Shown here: positions 26,801-34,954 of the stretch, piece by piece | Layout: every line of letters begins with the position of its first letter | Numbering within the stretch: position 1 is the first letter of the stretch | The notes under the pieces: generated by a model | What the model was told of the DNA's origin: nothing | Databases searched by the model: none | What the model saw: the letters and a program-made list of their open reading frames with translations, nothing else | Program-made: the position numbers and the translations under genes | DNA from: Streptomyces hyaluromycini | GTDB taxonomy: Bacteria > Actinomycetota > Actinomycetes > Streptomycetales > Streptomycetaceae | Direction of reading: 5' to 3' | DNA: 64,000 nucleotides | Assembly: GCF_002217755.1 (NCBI RefSeq) | Contig: NZ_BCFL01000019.1 | Coordinates: 124,001-188,000, forward strand

Positions 26801-29164
26801 CTGGTTGCGGCGGGTGCCGGAGCTGTGCCTCTCGTAGCGGGCCGAGCCGGTCAGGATGCCGGGGACGAGGCGGGCCTGGCCGAGCACCAGTCCGCCGATC
26901 GAACGCGAACTGCTGCGTCCGCTCTGCGCGTTGCCGGTGACACCGGAGTGGCTGCGCACCAGCCAGTCGTCGGTGTCGCCGAGGTAGCCGGTCTCGCGGA
27001 GCTCTCCTCGGACGCGGATCTGCACGTCGTGGGAGTGCAGGGTGCTCTTGCGGCGCAGCCGCACCCGGATGCCGGTCGTGGTCAGCTGGTCCTTGTTGAC
27101 CCGCAGGTTGGTCTCGGACAGGGCGGCCATCAGCTCGCGGTGGTTGCGCCGCTGGAGGGCGGCCTCCTCCTTGCTCGGGGTCGAAGCCACCGCATCCCCG
27201 CCGAAGGCGGGCAGATAGCCGGCCAGCCGGGGATCGGTGGCGAACAGCTCCTGCACGGCCCGCACCATGGGTCTGGTGTCGAGCTGGCTGAGGGTGACGC
27301 TGGAGCCCATGGCGCCGAAGGGAAGGTGCCGTTCGACGTCGACCTCGTCGCCGTTCTCGTCGGTCCGCTTCGGCTTCTCGATGAACCCCTTGGACCCCTT
27401 GGACTCCTTGCCCTCCTTGGCCTCGGTGCCCGGCGGCAGCGGCAGCCCGAGTGACCGCGCCTCGTCGGCCCGCAGGCTCATCCACACCCGCATCGGGTGC
27501 CGGGCGACCCGGGTGCCGGGGCGCAGGATCATCTCGGCCGAGCGCGGTCCCGTGCCCTCCGCGGTGAACAGCACGGTCGCGAGGTAGAGCACCTTGTCGC
27601 CGCGGACCTCCGCGCCCTGGCGGCTGGACACGGTCTGCTCGGCCACCGTGAACCGCGCCTTGCGGGCCGCCGCGACCGGCATGGCCGTGCCCCGCACAAC
27701 GGCGGCGTTCCCGACCGCTCCGACGCCGATGGCCGGGCCCAGACCGCCGGTGCCGGCGCGCCCCTTGCCCGCGCTCTCGGTGACCGTGTGCTGGGTCTGC
27801 TGATGGGTGCGCAGCTGGGTCCCGCCGGTGCCCCAGGCGGGCGACATGCCGGTGATCTCGGCGTGCAGGCGGTAGCTGCCGACGCTGCTGCCGTCCTTGG
27901 ACGCCAGGTCCTCGCCGGTGACGCCGTCGCGCAGCAGCCGGGGCATGTCCTCCAGGACGGTCGCCGTGGAGGTCGCCTCGTAGAGCCGGGCGCGGCCGGG
28001 TGCCCCGGCGGCGGTCAGCGAGGGGTGCAGGACGGAGGCGACCGCGTCGAAGAGCCCGCCGCCGCCCTGGTGCGGGGCGGCGGCGTCGGTGACGGCGACC
28101 GGCGCCAGGGAGTCGGCGAGCGAGACGCGCCGGGGAGTGTCCGCCCGGAGGGCCTCCGGCGCGGCGGGTGCCCTGGTGCCGGCCGGGACCAGGTGTTCGG
28201 TCGGCACGCGCTGGGTGAGGGTGCCCGAGCCGTGGAAGGTCTGCGCGCGCTGGGCGCCCTGCTTCTTGATCCGTACGCCGTACCGCACCGTGCGGGGCGC
28301 CTCGACCGAGCCCTTCTCGCTGCGCAGTACGCGTGGTTCGGCCACGTTGCGCTGGCTGCGGGACTCCCGTGCGGACTGCCAGGGCTGCGCGTTCACCAGC
28401 CCGGCGCCGCCCAGCCACAGCCCCGGTACGACGGGCGCGAGCCCGAAGGCCATCCCGCCGACGCCCTTGCTCGACCCGCCGCTCGCGGTGGTCGCGACGG
28501 TGGCGGCGGTGTTGTGCTGGACGTCGACCTTGGTGTCCTTGCCCTCGGCGTCGTCCACCGCGGCGAGCGGCGCCCCGTCCGGGTCGGGCACGGTGTTGGC
28601 GAGCAGGTCCTTGGGGTGGAAGACCGGCGGCCGGTCGTCGGGGGCGCGGGAGACGGTGACGGTGACGTCGTACCAGTCCTTGCCGTCCTTGCCCCGGACC
28701 GCGAAGGCGCGGCCCTGGCCGTAGCACGACTCGGGGCGTCCGGCGAGTTCGGCGGCGATGTCGGCGACCGTGCCGTCGCCGTGGCCGACGACGGCGGCCA
28801 CCGCGTTCCGTACGAACTCGTGCCCGGTCAGCCCGTACGCCGTGGACAGCCCGGCGGCCTGGAAGTCCATCAGGTAGGGCGGCAGCACCAGGCCGGGAGC
28901 GGTGTGTTCCTCCGCGATGGGGGCCACGGGCGCCACCGGATGGCTCCGTACCGCCGGCGGCCGCGCGACGCCCTTCCCCTTCGCGTCCCGCAGCGCCTGC
29001 GCGGTGGCCGCGTTCCCCGCGGTCCCCTGGAGGGCGAGCAGAGCGTGTTCCGTGGGCCCGGCGGGTCTCGTGGAGCCGACGGGACCGGCGGTGACCGGTG
29101 TCCGGGAGACCTCGGAAGAGGCGTCTTTTCCGCTGTCGCCTGCCTGTCGCTGCTGCGTCCGCAC
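23849..29164 (-). CDS. giant repetitive protein with eCIS-cargo-like N-terminus
   Basis: About 1,771 residues from GTG 29164 (1,793 from the GTG at 29230). At residues 43-59 of the shorter form it carries LLALQGTAGNAATAQAL, resembling the LQ-x-x-x-GNAA motif at the N-termini of actinobacterial contractile-injection-system cargo and DUF4157 proteins. The rest is built from four or five divergent modules. Each has a helical segment followed by a beta-rich segment with Gly/Ser-rich loops and a closing Pro-rich strand (MILRPGTRVARHPMRVWMSL, LPAEAAVWLTEAQLPAAI, LPRPVVIRMPEPVVRRML). A low-complexity Ala/Glu/Gly/Arg linker is near residue 1180. There is no signal peptide, membrane segment or recognised catalytic domain. 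TACGTT lies 6 nt before 29164, which favours that start. Cargo, adhesin or polymorphic-toxin scaffold roles are all inference. Confidence 0.85.
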   Translation of the reverse strand: MRTQQRQAGDSGKDASSEVSRTPVTAGPVGSTRPAGPTEHALLALQGTAGNAATAQALRDAKGKGVARPPAVRSHPVAPVAPIAEEHTAPGLVLPPYLMDFQAAGLSTAYGLTGHEFVRNAVAAVVGHGDGTVADIAAELAGRPESCYGQGRAFAVRGKDGKDWYDVTVTVSRAPDDRPPVFHPKDLLANTVPDPDGAPLAAVDDAEGKDTKVDVQHNTAATVATTASGGSSKGVGGMAFGLAPVVPGLWLGGAGLVNAQPWQSARESRSQRNVAEPRVLRSEKGSVEAPRTVRYGVRIKKQGAQRAQTFHGSGTLTQRVPTEHLVPAGTRAPAAPEALRADTPRRVSLADSLAPVAVTDAAAPHQGGGGLFDAVASVLHPSLTAAGAPGRARLYEATSTATVLEDMPRLLRDGVTGEDLASKDGSSVGSYRLHAEITGMSPAWGTGGTQLRTHQQTQHTVTESAGKGRAGTGGLGPAIGVGAVGNAAVVRGTAMPVAAARKARFTVAEQTVSSRQGAEVRGDKVLYLATVLFTAEGTGPRSAEMILRPGTRVARHPMRVWMSLRADEARSLGLPLPPGTEAKEGKESKGSKGFIEKPKRTDENGDEVDVERHLPFGAMGSSVTLSQLDTRPMVRAVQELFATDPRLAGYLPAFGGDAVASTPSKEEAALQRRNHRELMAALSETNLRVNKDQLTTTGIRVRLRRKSTLHSHDVQIRVRGELRETGYLGDTDDWLVRSHSGVTGNAQSGRSSSRSIGGLVLGQARLVPGILTGSARYERHSSGTRRNQAGPTTRTDVLTNGSEKASTFGAALRLDVDVTMTSRQRKLGRALTPGSPGQDAPEARQLAGLHLDEQDVRLVTPTEFTLDEEGKRRQDAVGDRRRAQAPRPEHAVTAEGIGDLATLVPRPSAGQALRDWQLVETVGDGQAVRDLAFQLLSRAAARNKGVREDPALQTEGLAPRLAIEERFGPQAITASLRQAASSGWVVKNLRYPRRLAALNGAVGTRLTLTNPKFLHRGAGPGTETFVLGGHQAAGQEGQGTTSTWQVGATGSENGPEWRLGQGLSGNRTTSQGDTRSAALSGTVERNAHTPKKAPLYLVQCDLLVTMVAEVKVTGGGPYVATAARTLPAEAAVWLTEAQLPAAIRRQLKLDPEPALMSPARAGQAPAEGSRAGRAAVEGSRTGERPAEDSPAVQRPAESSRAGAEREAREGARRGTREGTRQGAREGVRATDVAGSSTSAPPRTGPAFARGLPLGFGMVENLPNFVPLLARLRTRLAESGQQGLADDLLPRRQLADRNDNVQRLLRVLDRDGSAGLLSGAMDGGVTVELFDGRRTPYWAVFKVNRLGDGAYDGAADDGRDMEYITAAVAQQAASHDEGVTTGVEGILAGSGKPDGGAGQLKSMGGAAGLGVGSGGSRRSGTVNRGQLGMKTVAEAKTAKSSKMRVPIEATLELHRGDRRLALVSLGRQTLTHRVLDQDLAALARLTAPRHRPVAPAAGPGDGRPAALGSWRSGGVRLPMEAQVNGFQGAPQVRELVGSAVREAGGGDRFRTKGQAAAYTLQEAVSTEWLIAALPLLTSAGAELPPVHATGVEGQDLRASLHARLRDGRVLGVGDKMTFETVGQSHLDAPRPTQTDGLSSADHGRSARGLAGAGLLNADEFRLNQLMGNAGGAGGAADAAVNASGSMPLHKPKSASVLVQFTLDVRVVATVTNRVRSGRTGTAVREVTLPRPVVIRMPEPVVRRMLAAQQDRLQDPDDHLGLRQKAAPVPPAS

Positions 29165-29301
29165 AAAGTCAACGTAGGGGCGGCCGGACCAGGCGGAACG
29201 GCTTCCGCCGACTCCCGCCCCATATGTCACTCCCGCCTCGGCGGCCGGTCAACTGCCGTACACCCGTGGGTCGTTCAACCGTCTGGAAGGGACCGGGAAG
29301 G

Positions 29302-29802
29302 CTACGACACCCTGGGGAAACGGGCCTGGAGCGTCCAGATCGCCGGATTGTCCGCCAGCCCCTCGTGCAGGTCGGTGAGGTCGGCGACCAGGTCGTGCAG
29401 GAAGTCCCGTGCCTCCCGGCGCAGTTCGGTGTGGGAGAAGGTGAGAGGCGGCTCCTCGGCAGGCATCCAGTCCGCCTCGATGTCCACCCAGCCGAAGCGG
29501 CGCTCGAAGAGCATGCGGTCGGTGGACTCGGTGAAGTCGAGTTCCGCGTGCTGGGGACGGGCGGCCCGGGACCCCGCCGGATCCCTGTCCAGCCGTTCCG
29601 CGATGTCGCACAGCGCCCACGCGAAGTCGAGCACCGGCACCCATCCCCAGGCTGTGGACAGTTCCCGGTCCGCCTTGGTGTCCGCGAGGTAGACGTCACC
29701 GCAGAACAGGTCGTGACGCAGGGTGTGGACGTCCACCCGCCGGTAGTCCGTCTGGGGAGGGTCCGGGAAGCGGTTGGAGAGGGCGTAGCCGATGTCGAGC
29801 AC
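29302..29802 (-). CDS. small acidic protein upstream of the giant gene, unknown function
   Basis: 166 residues, rich in Asp, Glu and aromatic residues (DLFCGDVYLADTKADREL, GWGWVPVLDFAWALCDIAERL in part, FGWVDIEADWMPAEEP). It has no membrane segment or recognised enzyme motif. The composition and size resemble immunity or adaptor proteins. It is encoded on the same strand and ends 138 bp before the GTG at 29164 (72 bp before the alternative start), so it could be cotranscribed with the giant gene. It may be an immunity or chaperone partner (inference). Confidence 0.78.
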   Translation of the reverse strand: MLDIGYALSNRFPDPPQTDYRRVDVHTLRHDLFCGDVYLADTKADRELSTAWGWVPVLDFAWALCDIAERLDRDPAGSRAARPQHAELDFTESTDRMLFERRFGWVDIEADWMPAEEPPLTFSHTELRREARDFLHDLVADLTDLHEGLADNPAIWTLQARFPRVS

Positions 29803-29838
29803 ATGCCGATGGTGTCACGGCGTCCTACGATCACGAGC

Positions 29839-31221
29839 GTGCCCCGGTCCCCGCTCCTCCTCCCGTCCGCCCTGCTCTGCCTGGTGCTGGCCGCGTGCGA
29901 CGGCGGAGTCCACGGCACCCCGGGCGGCGCGGGCGTCCGCGACCCGTACTTCCCGGGGGCGGGCAACGGCGGCTACGACGTCGGCCACTACGGCCTCACC
30001 CTCGCCTACGACCCGGACGGCGGCCGCCTCACCGGCACCGCCGTCATCACCGCCCGCGCCACCCGGGACCTGACCGCCTTCGACCTCGACCTGAAGGGCC
30101 TGCACGTCGACGACGTCACCGTCGAGGGCAGCCGGGCCCGCTGGAACCGCGCCGGCCAGGAACTGACCGTCCGCCCGCACGACGACCTGAAGAAGGGCGA
30201 GACCTTCAGCACAAGCGTGCGCTACTCGGGCCGCCCGGAGACGCTCACCGACCCCGACGGCTCGAAGGAGGGCTGGCTGCGCACCGCCGACGGCGCCCTC
30301 GGCCTCGGCGAACCGGTCGGCTCCATGGCCTGGTTCCCCGGCAACGACCACCCCTCCGACAAGGCGTCCTACGACATCACGGTCACCGTCCCGGAGGGCC
30401 TCCAGGCCGTCTCCAACGGGGAGCTGAAGAGCGAGACGACGAAGAACGGCCGTACGACCTTCGCCTGGCACAGCGCCGAGCCGATGGCGAGTTACGTCGC
30501 CACGGTCGCCGTCGGCCGCTACACGATCACCCGCTCCACCCTCCCCGACGGCCTCCCGGTGTACACGGCCGTGGACCCCACCCAGGAGAAGGCGAGCCGC
30601 GCGGTGCTGGCGAAGCTGCCCGAGATCATGGAGTGGGAGGACTACAACTTCGGCCCCTACCCCTTCTCCTCCACCGGCGCGATCGTCGACCGCCCCACGG
30701 ACTCCGGGTACGCCCTGGAGACCCAGACCCGGCCCGTCTTCCCCGGCGCCCCGGACACCGCCACCCTCGTCCACGAACTCGCCCACCAGTGGTACGGCGA
30801 CTCCGTCACCCCGAGGACCTGGCGGGACATGTGGCTCAACGAGGGCTTCGCGACCTACGCCGAGTGGCTCTGGTTCGAGGACCACGGCGGCGGGACCGCC
30901 CAGCAGACCTTCGACCAGCTCTACGCCACGCCCGCGGACAGCGACCTGTGGGCGTTCCCGCCCGCCGAGCCGTCGAGCGCCGCGCACATCTCCGACCGGC
31001 CGGTGTACGACCGCGGCGCGATGGTCCTCCAGAAGATCCGCCAGAAGGCCGGCGACGACACCTTCTACGACATCATCCAGGGCTGGGCAGCCGCCCACCG
31101 CCACGGCAACGCGGACACCGCCGAGTTCACGGAGTACGTGGAGAAGACGGCGCCCGGGAAGGACTTCTCCGCCATCTGGAAGGACTGGCTGTACGGCGAC
31201 GGAAAGCCGGCCAGGCCCTAG
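29839..31221 (+). CDS. M1-family metallopeptidase, lipoprotein
   Basis: 460 residues. The signal peptide ends in a lipobox (LVLAACDGG, Cys21), so it is anchored outside the membrane. M1 aminopeptidase N-domain beta-sandwich (about 40-220), then the gluzincin motif HELAHQWYGD starting at His312 with the third ligand Glu335 in NEGFATYAEW. The family's GAMEN exopeptidase loop reads S-x-Y-A-L-E-T here, so specificity may differ. It lacks the long C-terminal helical domain of full aminopeptidase N. GTG start at 29839 with TACGAT 7 nt upstream indicates a leaderless transcript. Confidence 0.9.
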   Translation: MPRSPLLLPSALLCLVLAACDGGVHGTPGGAGVRDPYFPGAGNGGYDVGHYGLTLAYDPDGGRLTGTAVITARATRDLTAFDLDLKGLHVDDVTVEGSRARWNRAGQELTVRPHDDLKKGETFSTSVRYSGRPETLTDPDGSKEGWLRTADGALGLGEPVGSMAWFPGNDHPSDKASYDITVTVPEGLQAVSNGELKSETTKNGRTTFAWHSAEPMASYVATVAVGRYTITRSTLPDGLPVYTAVDPTQEKASRAVLAKLPEIMEWEDYNFGPYPFSSTGAIVDRPTDSGYALETQTRPVFPGAPDTATLVHELAHQWYGDSVTPRTWRDMWLNEGFATYAEWLWFEDHGGGTAQQTFDQLYATPADSDLWAFPPAEPSSAAHISDRPVYDRGAMVLQKIRQKAGDDTFYDIIQGWAAAHRHGNADTAEFTEYVEKTAPGKDFSAIWKDWLYGDGKPARP

Positions 31222-31742
31222 CCGCCCGCGCCCAGTTCCTTGCGCAGCACGGCACACGGGCGCCCGCGTTCCCGGTCCGGGCGATGGTCGATCACCTCGT
31301 ACCCGAGGGCCGTCCAGAAGGCGAGCCCCTTCGGGTTCTCCTCCAGCACGGCGAGCCGCACGGCGTCCCGCCCCGCCGCCCGGAACCGCCGCTCGATCTC
31401 CTCCGCGATCCGCCGCCCGTACCCCTTCCCCTGCGCCCCCGCGCCCACCATCAGCAGCCCGATCCACGGATCCGGGTCGGCCGGATCAGGGTGCCGGGCC
31501 AGCGTGACGACCACCCCGACCAGCCGCCCCTCGGCCCGCGCCAGCAGCACCTCCGCATCCGGATGCGCCAACTCGTCCGCCAGCGCTTCGGCCACCTGCT
31601 CCGGCCTGATGTCGTCCGGGTCCGGGAAGTCACCGCTGAGCGCCTGGAACTCACGGTTGGCGGCGTACAGCGCGGTGAGCTCGGAGAGGACCGGCGCCGG
31701 GATGTCGCGATCGGGGGTGAGGGGGACGGGGGCGAGGATCAT
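31218..31742 (-). CDS. GNAT-family N-acetyltransferase
   Basis: 174 residues. The acetyl-CoA pyrophosphate-binding motif is GAGAQGKGYGRRI (motif A, Q/R-x-x-G-x-G/A pattern), preceded by the beta-strand WIGLLMVG and followed by VRLAVLEENPKGLAFWTALGYEV, the classical motif B. The substrate is unknown. It is convergent with the M1 peptidase and overlaps its stop by 4 bp. The ATG at 31742 is the only start before the conserved region. Confidence 0.85.
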   Translation of the reverse strand: MILAPVPLTPDRDIPAPVLSELTALYAANREFQALSGDFPDPDDIRPEQVAEALADELAHPDAEVLLARAEGRLVGVVVTLARHPDPADPDPWIGLLMVGAGAQGKGYGRRIAEEIERRFRAAGRDAVRLAVLEENPKGLAFWTALGYEVIDHRPDRERGRPCAVLRKELGAGG

Positions 31743-31761
31743 GCGCGCAACCTATCCGGCC

Positions 31762-32364
31762 CTACTCACCCTGAGGCGGGTAGCGGGGCAGGCCGTCCGT
31801 CGCGATGGTCCAGTCGGCGATCGTGACGTCCTCGCCGTAGACGAAGTCCTTGCGGGTCGCGTAGCGCGGGCCGTCGGGGGTGGGGTGGATGTCGGTGAGG
31901 ACGGCGCCGGTGCCGGTGCGGGGGTCGAAGAGCGCGTAGACGGGGACGCCCATCAGCGGGTAGTCGCGGACCTTGCTGACCCAGTCGTTGTCGGGATTGG
32001 AACGGGAGACGATCTCGACAGCGGCGATCAGCGTACGTGGGTCGAAGGACCCGTCTCCCTCCATGTCCACCTCTGCGATCACCATGATGTCGGGGCGACG
32101 CATGATCCTCTCTGGCGCCACTTCGACATCGGGCTCGCCCGTGTGGGCCACGATCTCCTCGGGCATGACCTTCTCCAGACGTTTCCGGAGACGCAGCGCG
32201 GTGAGTTCGTGCTGCCGGACGGGCGACATCATGTCGAGGACGATCCCTTCCTTGGTGATCTCGAACTTGCCGGGGAGGGTGCCGTCCGTGGACTCCACGA
32301 AGTCGCGCATGGCCCGGTACAAGAGGGAGGCGTCCTGCCGTGCGTCGTCCGGTGCCATGGTCAT
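31762..32364 (-). CDS. Uma2-family putative endonuclease
   Basis: 200 residues. Restriction-endonuclease-like fold: core VEVAPERIMRRPDIMVIAE (PD..) and AAVEIVSRSNPDNDWVSKV (E-x-V-S-x-S...K), giving the PD-(D/E)xK catalytic set. Such proteins are abundant in Streptomyces, usually single copies of unknown target, often called Uma2. ATG at 32364 has GAGGAGCG upstream. It lies downstream of an HTH gene on the same strand with a 49-bp gap. Confidence 0.85.
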   Translation of the reverse strand: MTMAPDDARQDASLLYRAMRDFVESTDGTLPGKFEITKEGIVLDMMSPVRQHELTALRLRKRLEKVMPEEIVAHTGEPDVEVAPERIMRRPDIMVIAEVDMEGDGSFDPRTLIAAVEIVSRSNPDNDWVSKVRDYPLMGVPVYALFDPRTGTGAVLTDIHPTPDGPRYATRKDFVYGEDVTIADWTIATDGLPRYPPQGE

Positions 32365-32413
32365 GGCGCTCGCTCCTCGTCTGTGCCCAGGGGCAAGGAT
32401 CGTCGCTTTCATG

Positions 32414-33271
32414 CTAGGTCTCCTCCGCGAGATCGGTTCGGCAGTCACGGCAGAGTCCAGGTGCCGGGGAGCGGAAGCCTCGGTCGCAGCCGTCGCAGTT
32501 GTGGATCCGGGTGGGCACGGCCGGTGGCGGAGCCGGTGCGCGGAAGGGCGGTGGCGCGGGCAGCCGGTCCGTCAGGCGGTGGGCCAGGAGGGCAGCGGGC
32601 CTGTGGAGCGGTTCGGCCGGCAGGCCTGCGGTCAGGGCGTGCCGTACGGCGCTGGGGGCGGCGTCGCGTTCCAGCCAGGCGGCGACTCCCGGGGCCAGAT
32701 GGGCGGCGTCGACGGCCGACAGCAGCAGCCGGGAGTCGTGGCGGCGGAGGTCCGCGAGCAGGGCCAGGGCCTTCTGGAGGAGCGCGGGGGAGGGGCAGGC
32801 CGGGCGCGGTACGGGTGGGAGGGCCTTGCGGGCGGGCTTCTGTGGTGCCTTCGGCCGTGCTGCGGCTTCCGGCTGATGGGCGCGACTGCTGTGGCCGGGC
32901 CGGTTGCAGGAGACCGTGCGGGTGATGATGCGGCCGTCGGGCAGGCGTACGCGTTCGCGGCGCAGGTAGCCGACCGCCTCAAGCTCTCGCAGTGCGGCCG
33001 CGATACGGGTCCTGCCCTCCTTCAGGCGTTCCGCCAGCGTCTTGATGTCGACCCGGGCACCGGCCGGAAGCGACTGGATGTGCACACCGATCCCGACCGC
33101 GAGCCCCGACAGATCGGGGTGCTGGGCGAGGTCGTTGCCGATCACCACGAAGTGCGAGGTGTGGCGGGTGTTCTCGTGAACGAGCCCGCCACCGGACCCC
33201 CGGTTCGGGTGCTTCCTGGCCGCAACACGGGACTCGGCGCACGAGGGCGCGCTAGGGTTTTTCGTATCCAT
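32414..33271 (-). CDS. helix-turn-helix protein with C-terminal zinc ribbon
   Basis: 285 residues. A winged-helix domain spans about 25-120 (HFVVIGNDLAQHPDLSGLAVG, VDIKTLAERLKEGRTRIAAALRELEAVGYLRRE in part), resembling replication-initiator-like and MarR-type HTH folds. A Pro/Ala-rich linker and a helical region follow, then a C-terminal C-x2-C...C-x2-C zinc ribbon (NCDGCDRGF...LCRDCRTDL). The domain set is common in streptomycetes with unassigned function. ATG at 33271 is preceded at some distance by AGGAAGAG; the longer frame is unlikely. A 16-bp palindrome lies in its upstream region. Confidence 0.82.
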   Translation of the reverse strand: MDTKNPSAPSCAESRVAARKHPNRGSGGGLVHENTRHTSHFVVIGNDLAQHPDLSGLAVGIGVHIQSLPAGARVDIKTLAERLKEGRTRIAAALRELEAVGYLRRERVRLPDGRIITRTVSCNRPGHSSRAHQPEAAARPKAPQKPARKALPPVPRPACPSPALLQKALALLADLRRHDSRLLLSAVDAAHLAPGVAAWLERDAAPSAVRHALTAGLPAEPLHRPAALLAHRLTDRLPAPPPFRAPAPPPAVPTRIHNCDGCDRGFRSPAPGLCRDCRTDLAEET

Positions 33272-33410
33272 CGGGAAGCTGTTCTCTTCCTGGGTGGTCA
33301 GGCCCTCGCACTGGGATTGCCCGTCCCGGCGAGGGCCGAAGTTTTTCTGCGGTTGTTGCGCTGAGCGTAGGGCAGGCAACCCGCCTCAAATCCAGCCCAG
33401 TTGGGCATAT

Positions 33411-33426
33411 TCACTCGCGGGAGTGA
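33411..33426. promoter_or_regulatory. 16-bp palindrome, candidate operator
   Basis: TCACTC-GCGG-GAGTGA, perfect 6-bp arms, between the HTH gene (start 33271) and the end of the ATPase gene. It is about 140 bp upstream of the HTH gene and could be its autoregulatory site. Confidence 0.4.
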
Positions 33427-33528
33427 CTCTGCGCGACGGGCGGGAGGGGTGGGGCTTGGCGGGAGTTCTTTCTCCCCGTCGTTCCTTGGGTGGTGACGTC
33501 CCTCGCGACCGACGCCCGCGTTTCCGGG

Positions 33529-33936
33529 CTACGGTGACACGCCGATCTCGGCCCACACCGTCTTGCGTGGCGACAGCCCCGGTGCCACGCCCCACTTGTC
33601 GGCGAGCGCCTCCACGAGGACCAGACCCCGGCCCGACTCGGCGTCCGGTGCGAGCGGCCGGGTGTGCGGCAGACGGTCACCGCGGGTGTCCGTGACCTCG
33701 ATCCGCAGCGTGTCCCCCACGACGTAGAGGAGAAGGCCGAAGTCGCGTCCCGGCACCCGTCCGTGCATCGCCGCGTTCGCCGCCAGCTCGGCCACGATCT
33801 GCCTCGCCGGATCCAACGGCAGCCCCCAGGCGCGCAGTTGCTCGGCGGCCAGCAGACGGGCCAGGCGAGCCCCACGCGGCGTGGACGAGAGCCGCAGGCT
33901 CATGTTGCGGACGGGGGTGGAGATTTCATCGTTCAC
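33529..33936 (-). CDS. ATP-binding (HATPase_c) anti-sigma/regulator kinase-like protein
   Basis: 135 residues, RsbW/SpoIIAB-type GHKL domain. N box ELAANAAMHGRVPG, G1 region EVTDTRGDRLPH and G2-like ESGRGLVLVEALADKWG. The phosphate-lid HG motif is present. These ATPases accompany XRE-DUF5753 and DUF397 genes in Streptomyces (WhiJ-type systems). GTG at 33936 was chosen; the ribosome site is weak. It is divergent from the XRE gene, giving a shared 160-bp control region. Confidence 0.87.
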   Translation of the reverse strand: MNDEISTPVRNMSLRLSSTPRGARLARLLAAEQLRAWGLPLDPARQIVAELAANAAMHGRVPGRDFGLLLYVVGDTLRIEVTDTRGDRLPHTRPLAPDAESGRGLVLVEALADKWGVAPGLSPRKTVWAEIGVSP

Positions 33937-34096
33937 GTCACTCAGCGTGGCCGGGCGTGCATACCGTGAACAGTGACGAAGCCCTTGCGTACGGTGACTG
34001 TCCGGCGCTTGTCCGGTGCTGTCCTGGCTGTCGGGAGCGTTCGTACGGGTAGGGGCGGGGTCGCGGGTACGGGCGTACGGCACGAAGGGGCGTGGG

Positions 34097-34954
34097 ATGG
34101 GCGTGGACGGCGGCGAGGTGACCGAGCCGGGCTGGGAGGTCGACCCGGACGACGACTGGGGCGTGGCGGTCATCGCCACCGTCGGGCGTCAGCTGAAGCT
34201 GCGGCGGGAGGCGGTGGGGATGCGCGCCGCCGAGTTCGGGGAGGCGGTCGGCTACGGCGAGGACATGGTCTACAAGGTGGAGGGCGGCAAGCGGATTCCT
34301 CGGCAGGAGTACCTGAACAGGGCGGACGAGGTCCTGGAGGCCGGTGGGCTGATCTCGGCGACCTGGGAGGACGTGAAGAGGGTCCGGTATCCGAAGAAGG
34401 TGCGGGAGCTGGCCAAGTTGGAGGGGCAGGCGGTGGAGATCGGGCTGTATGAGTGCAACATCATCGCCGGGCTGCTTCAGACGCCTGAGCACGCGCGAGC
34501 CGTGATTTCGGCCGCCCAGCCGCCCTACTCACCGGATGACGTAGAGCGCATGGTGACGGCCCGTCTGGCTCGACAGTCGGTCTTCGAGCGCGACCCGGCT
34601 CCGTCCATCCACTTTGTGCTGGAAGAGGCGCCGCTGCGACGTCCCATCGGAGGCACAATGGTGTGGCGGCGGCAGCTTGAACGTCTGCTGGAGGTGGGGC
34701 GGTTGCACAACGTCACGCTTCAGGTGATGCCGTTGAACTCCGAGGTCCACTCCGGTTTGGACGGACGGATCGAGGTGCTGAAGTTCCCGGACGGTACGGC
34801 GGTGGGGCGCTCCGACGGCGCGTTCAACGGCCGAGCGACTTCCGACCCGAAACAGCTCCGCATCCTTGAGCTGCGGTATGGCACCATCCGGGCGCAGGCT
34901 CTCTCACCAGGGGAGTCGCTGGCCCTCATCGAGCAACTGCTGGGAGAAACATGA
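34097..34954 (+). CDS. XRE-family regulator with DUF5753 (WhiJ-like)
   Basis: 285 residues. The N-terminal helix-turn-helix (about 28-85, QLKLRREAVGMRAAEFGEAV, YGEDMVYKVEGGKRIP) is followed by the DUF5753 ligand-like domain (about 100-280, IIAGLLQTPEHARAVI, RRQLERLLEVG, ALIEQLLGE). WhiJ and its paralogues repress development until released by a partner small protein. ATG at 34097 has AAGGGG upstream. Its stop overlaps the DUF397 start (ATGA), so the two are coupled. With the divergent ATPase it forms the usual triad. Confidence 0.9.
   Translation: MGVDGGEVTEPGWEVDPDDDWGVAVIATVGRQLKLRREAVGMRAAEFGEAVGYGEDMVYKVEGGKRIPRQEYLNRADEVLEAGGLISATWEDVKRVRYPKKVRELAKLEGQAVEIGLYECNIIAGLLQTPEHARAVISAAQPPYSPDDVERMVTARLARQSVFERDPAPSIHFVLEEAPLRRPIGGTMVWRRQLERLLEVGRLHNVTLQVMPLNSEVHSGLDGRIEVLKFPDGTAVGRSDGAFNGRATSDPKQLRILELRYGTIRAQALSPGESLALIEQLLGET

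Noticed and set aside
23430..28727. 1,765-residue alternative frame inside the giant gene
   Set aside because: It is dominated by Arg, Pro and Gly with no domain pattern. The 23849-29164 frame has structured modules, a recognised N-terminal motif and a start supported by a -10 element.
25901..29692. Large plus-strand frames over the giant gene
   Set aside because: Composition and codon position bias match antisense shadows of the real minus-strand gene.
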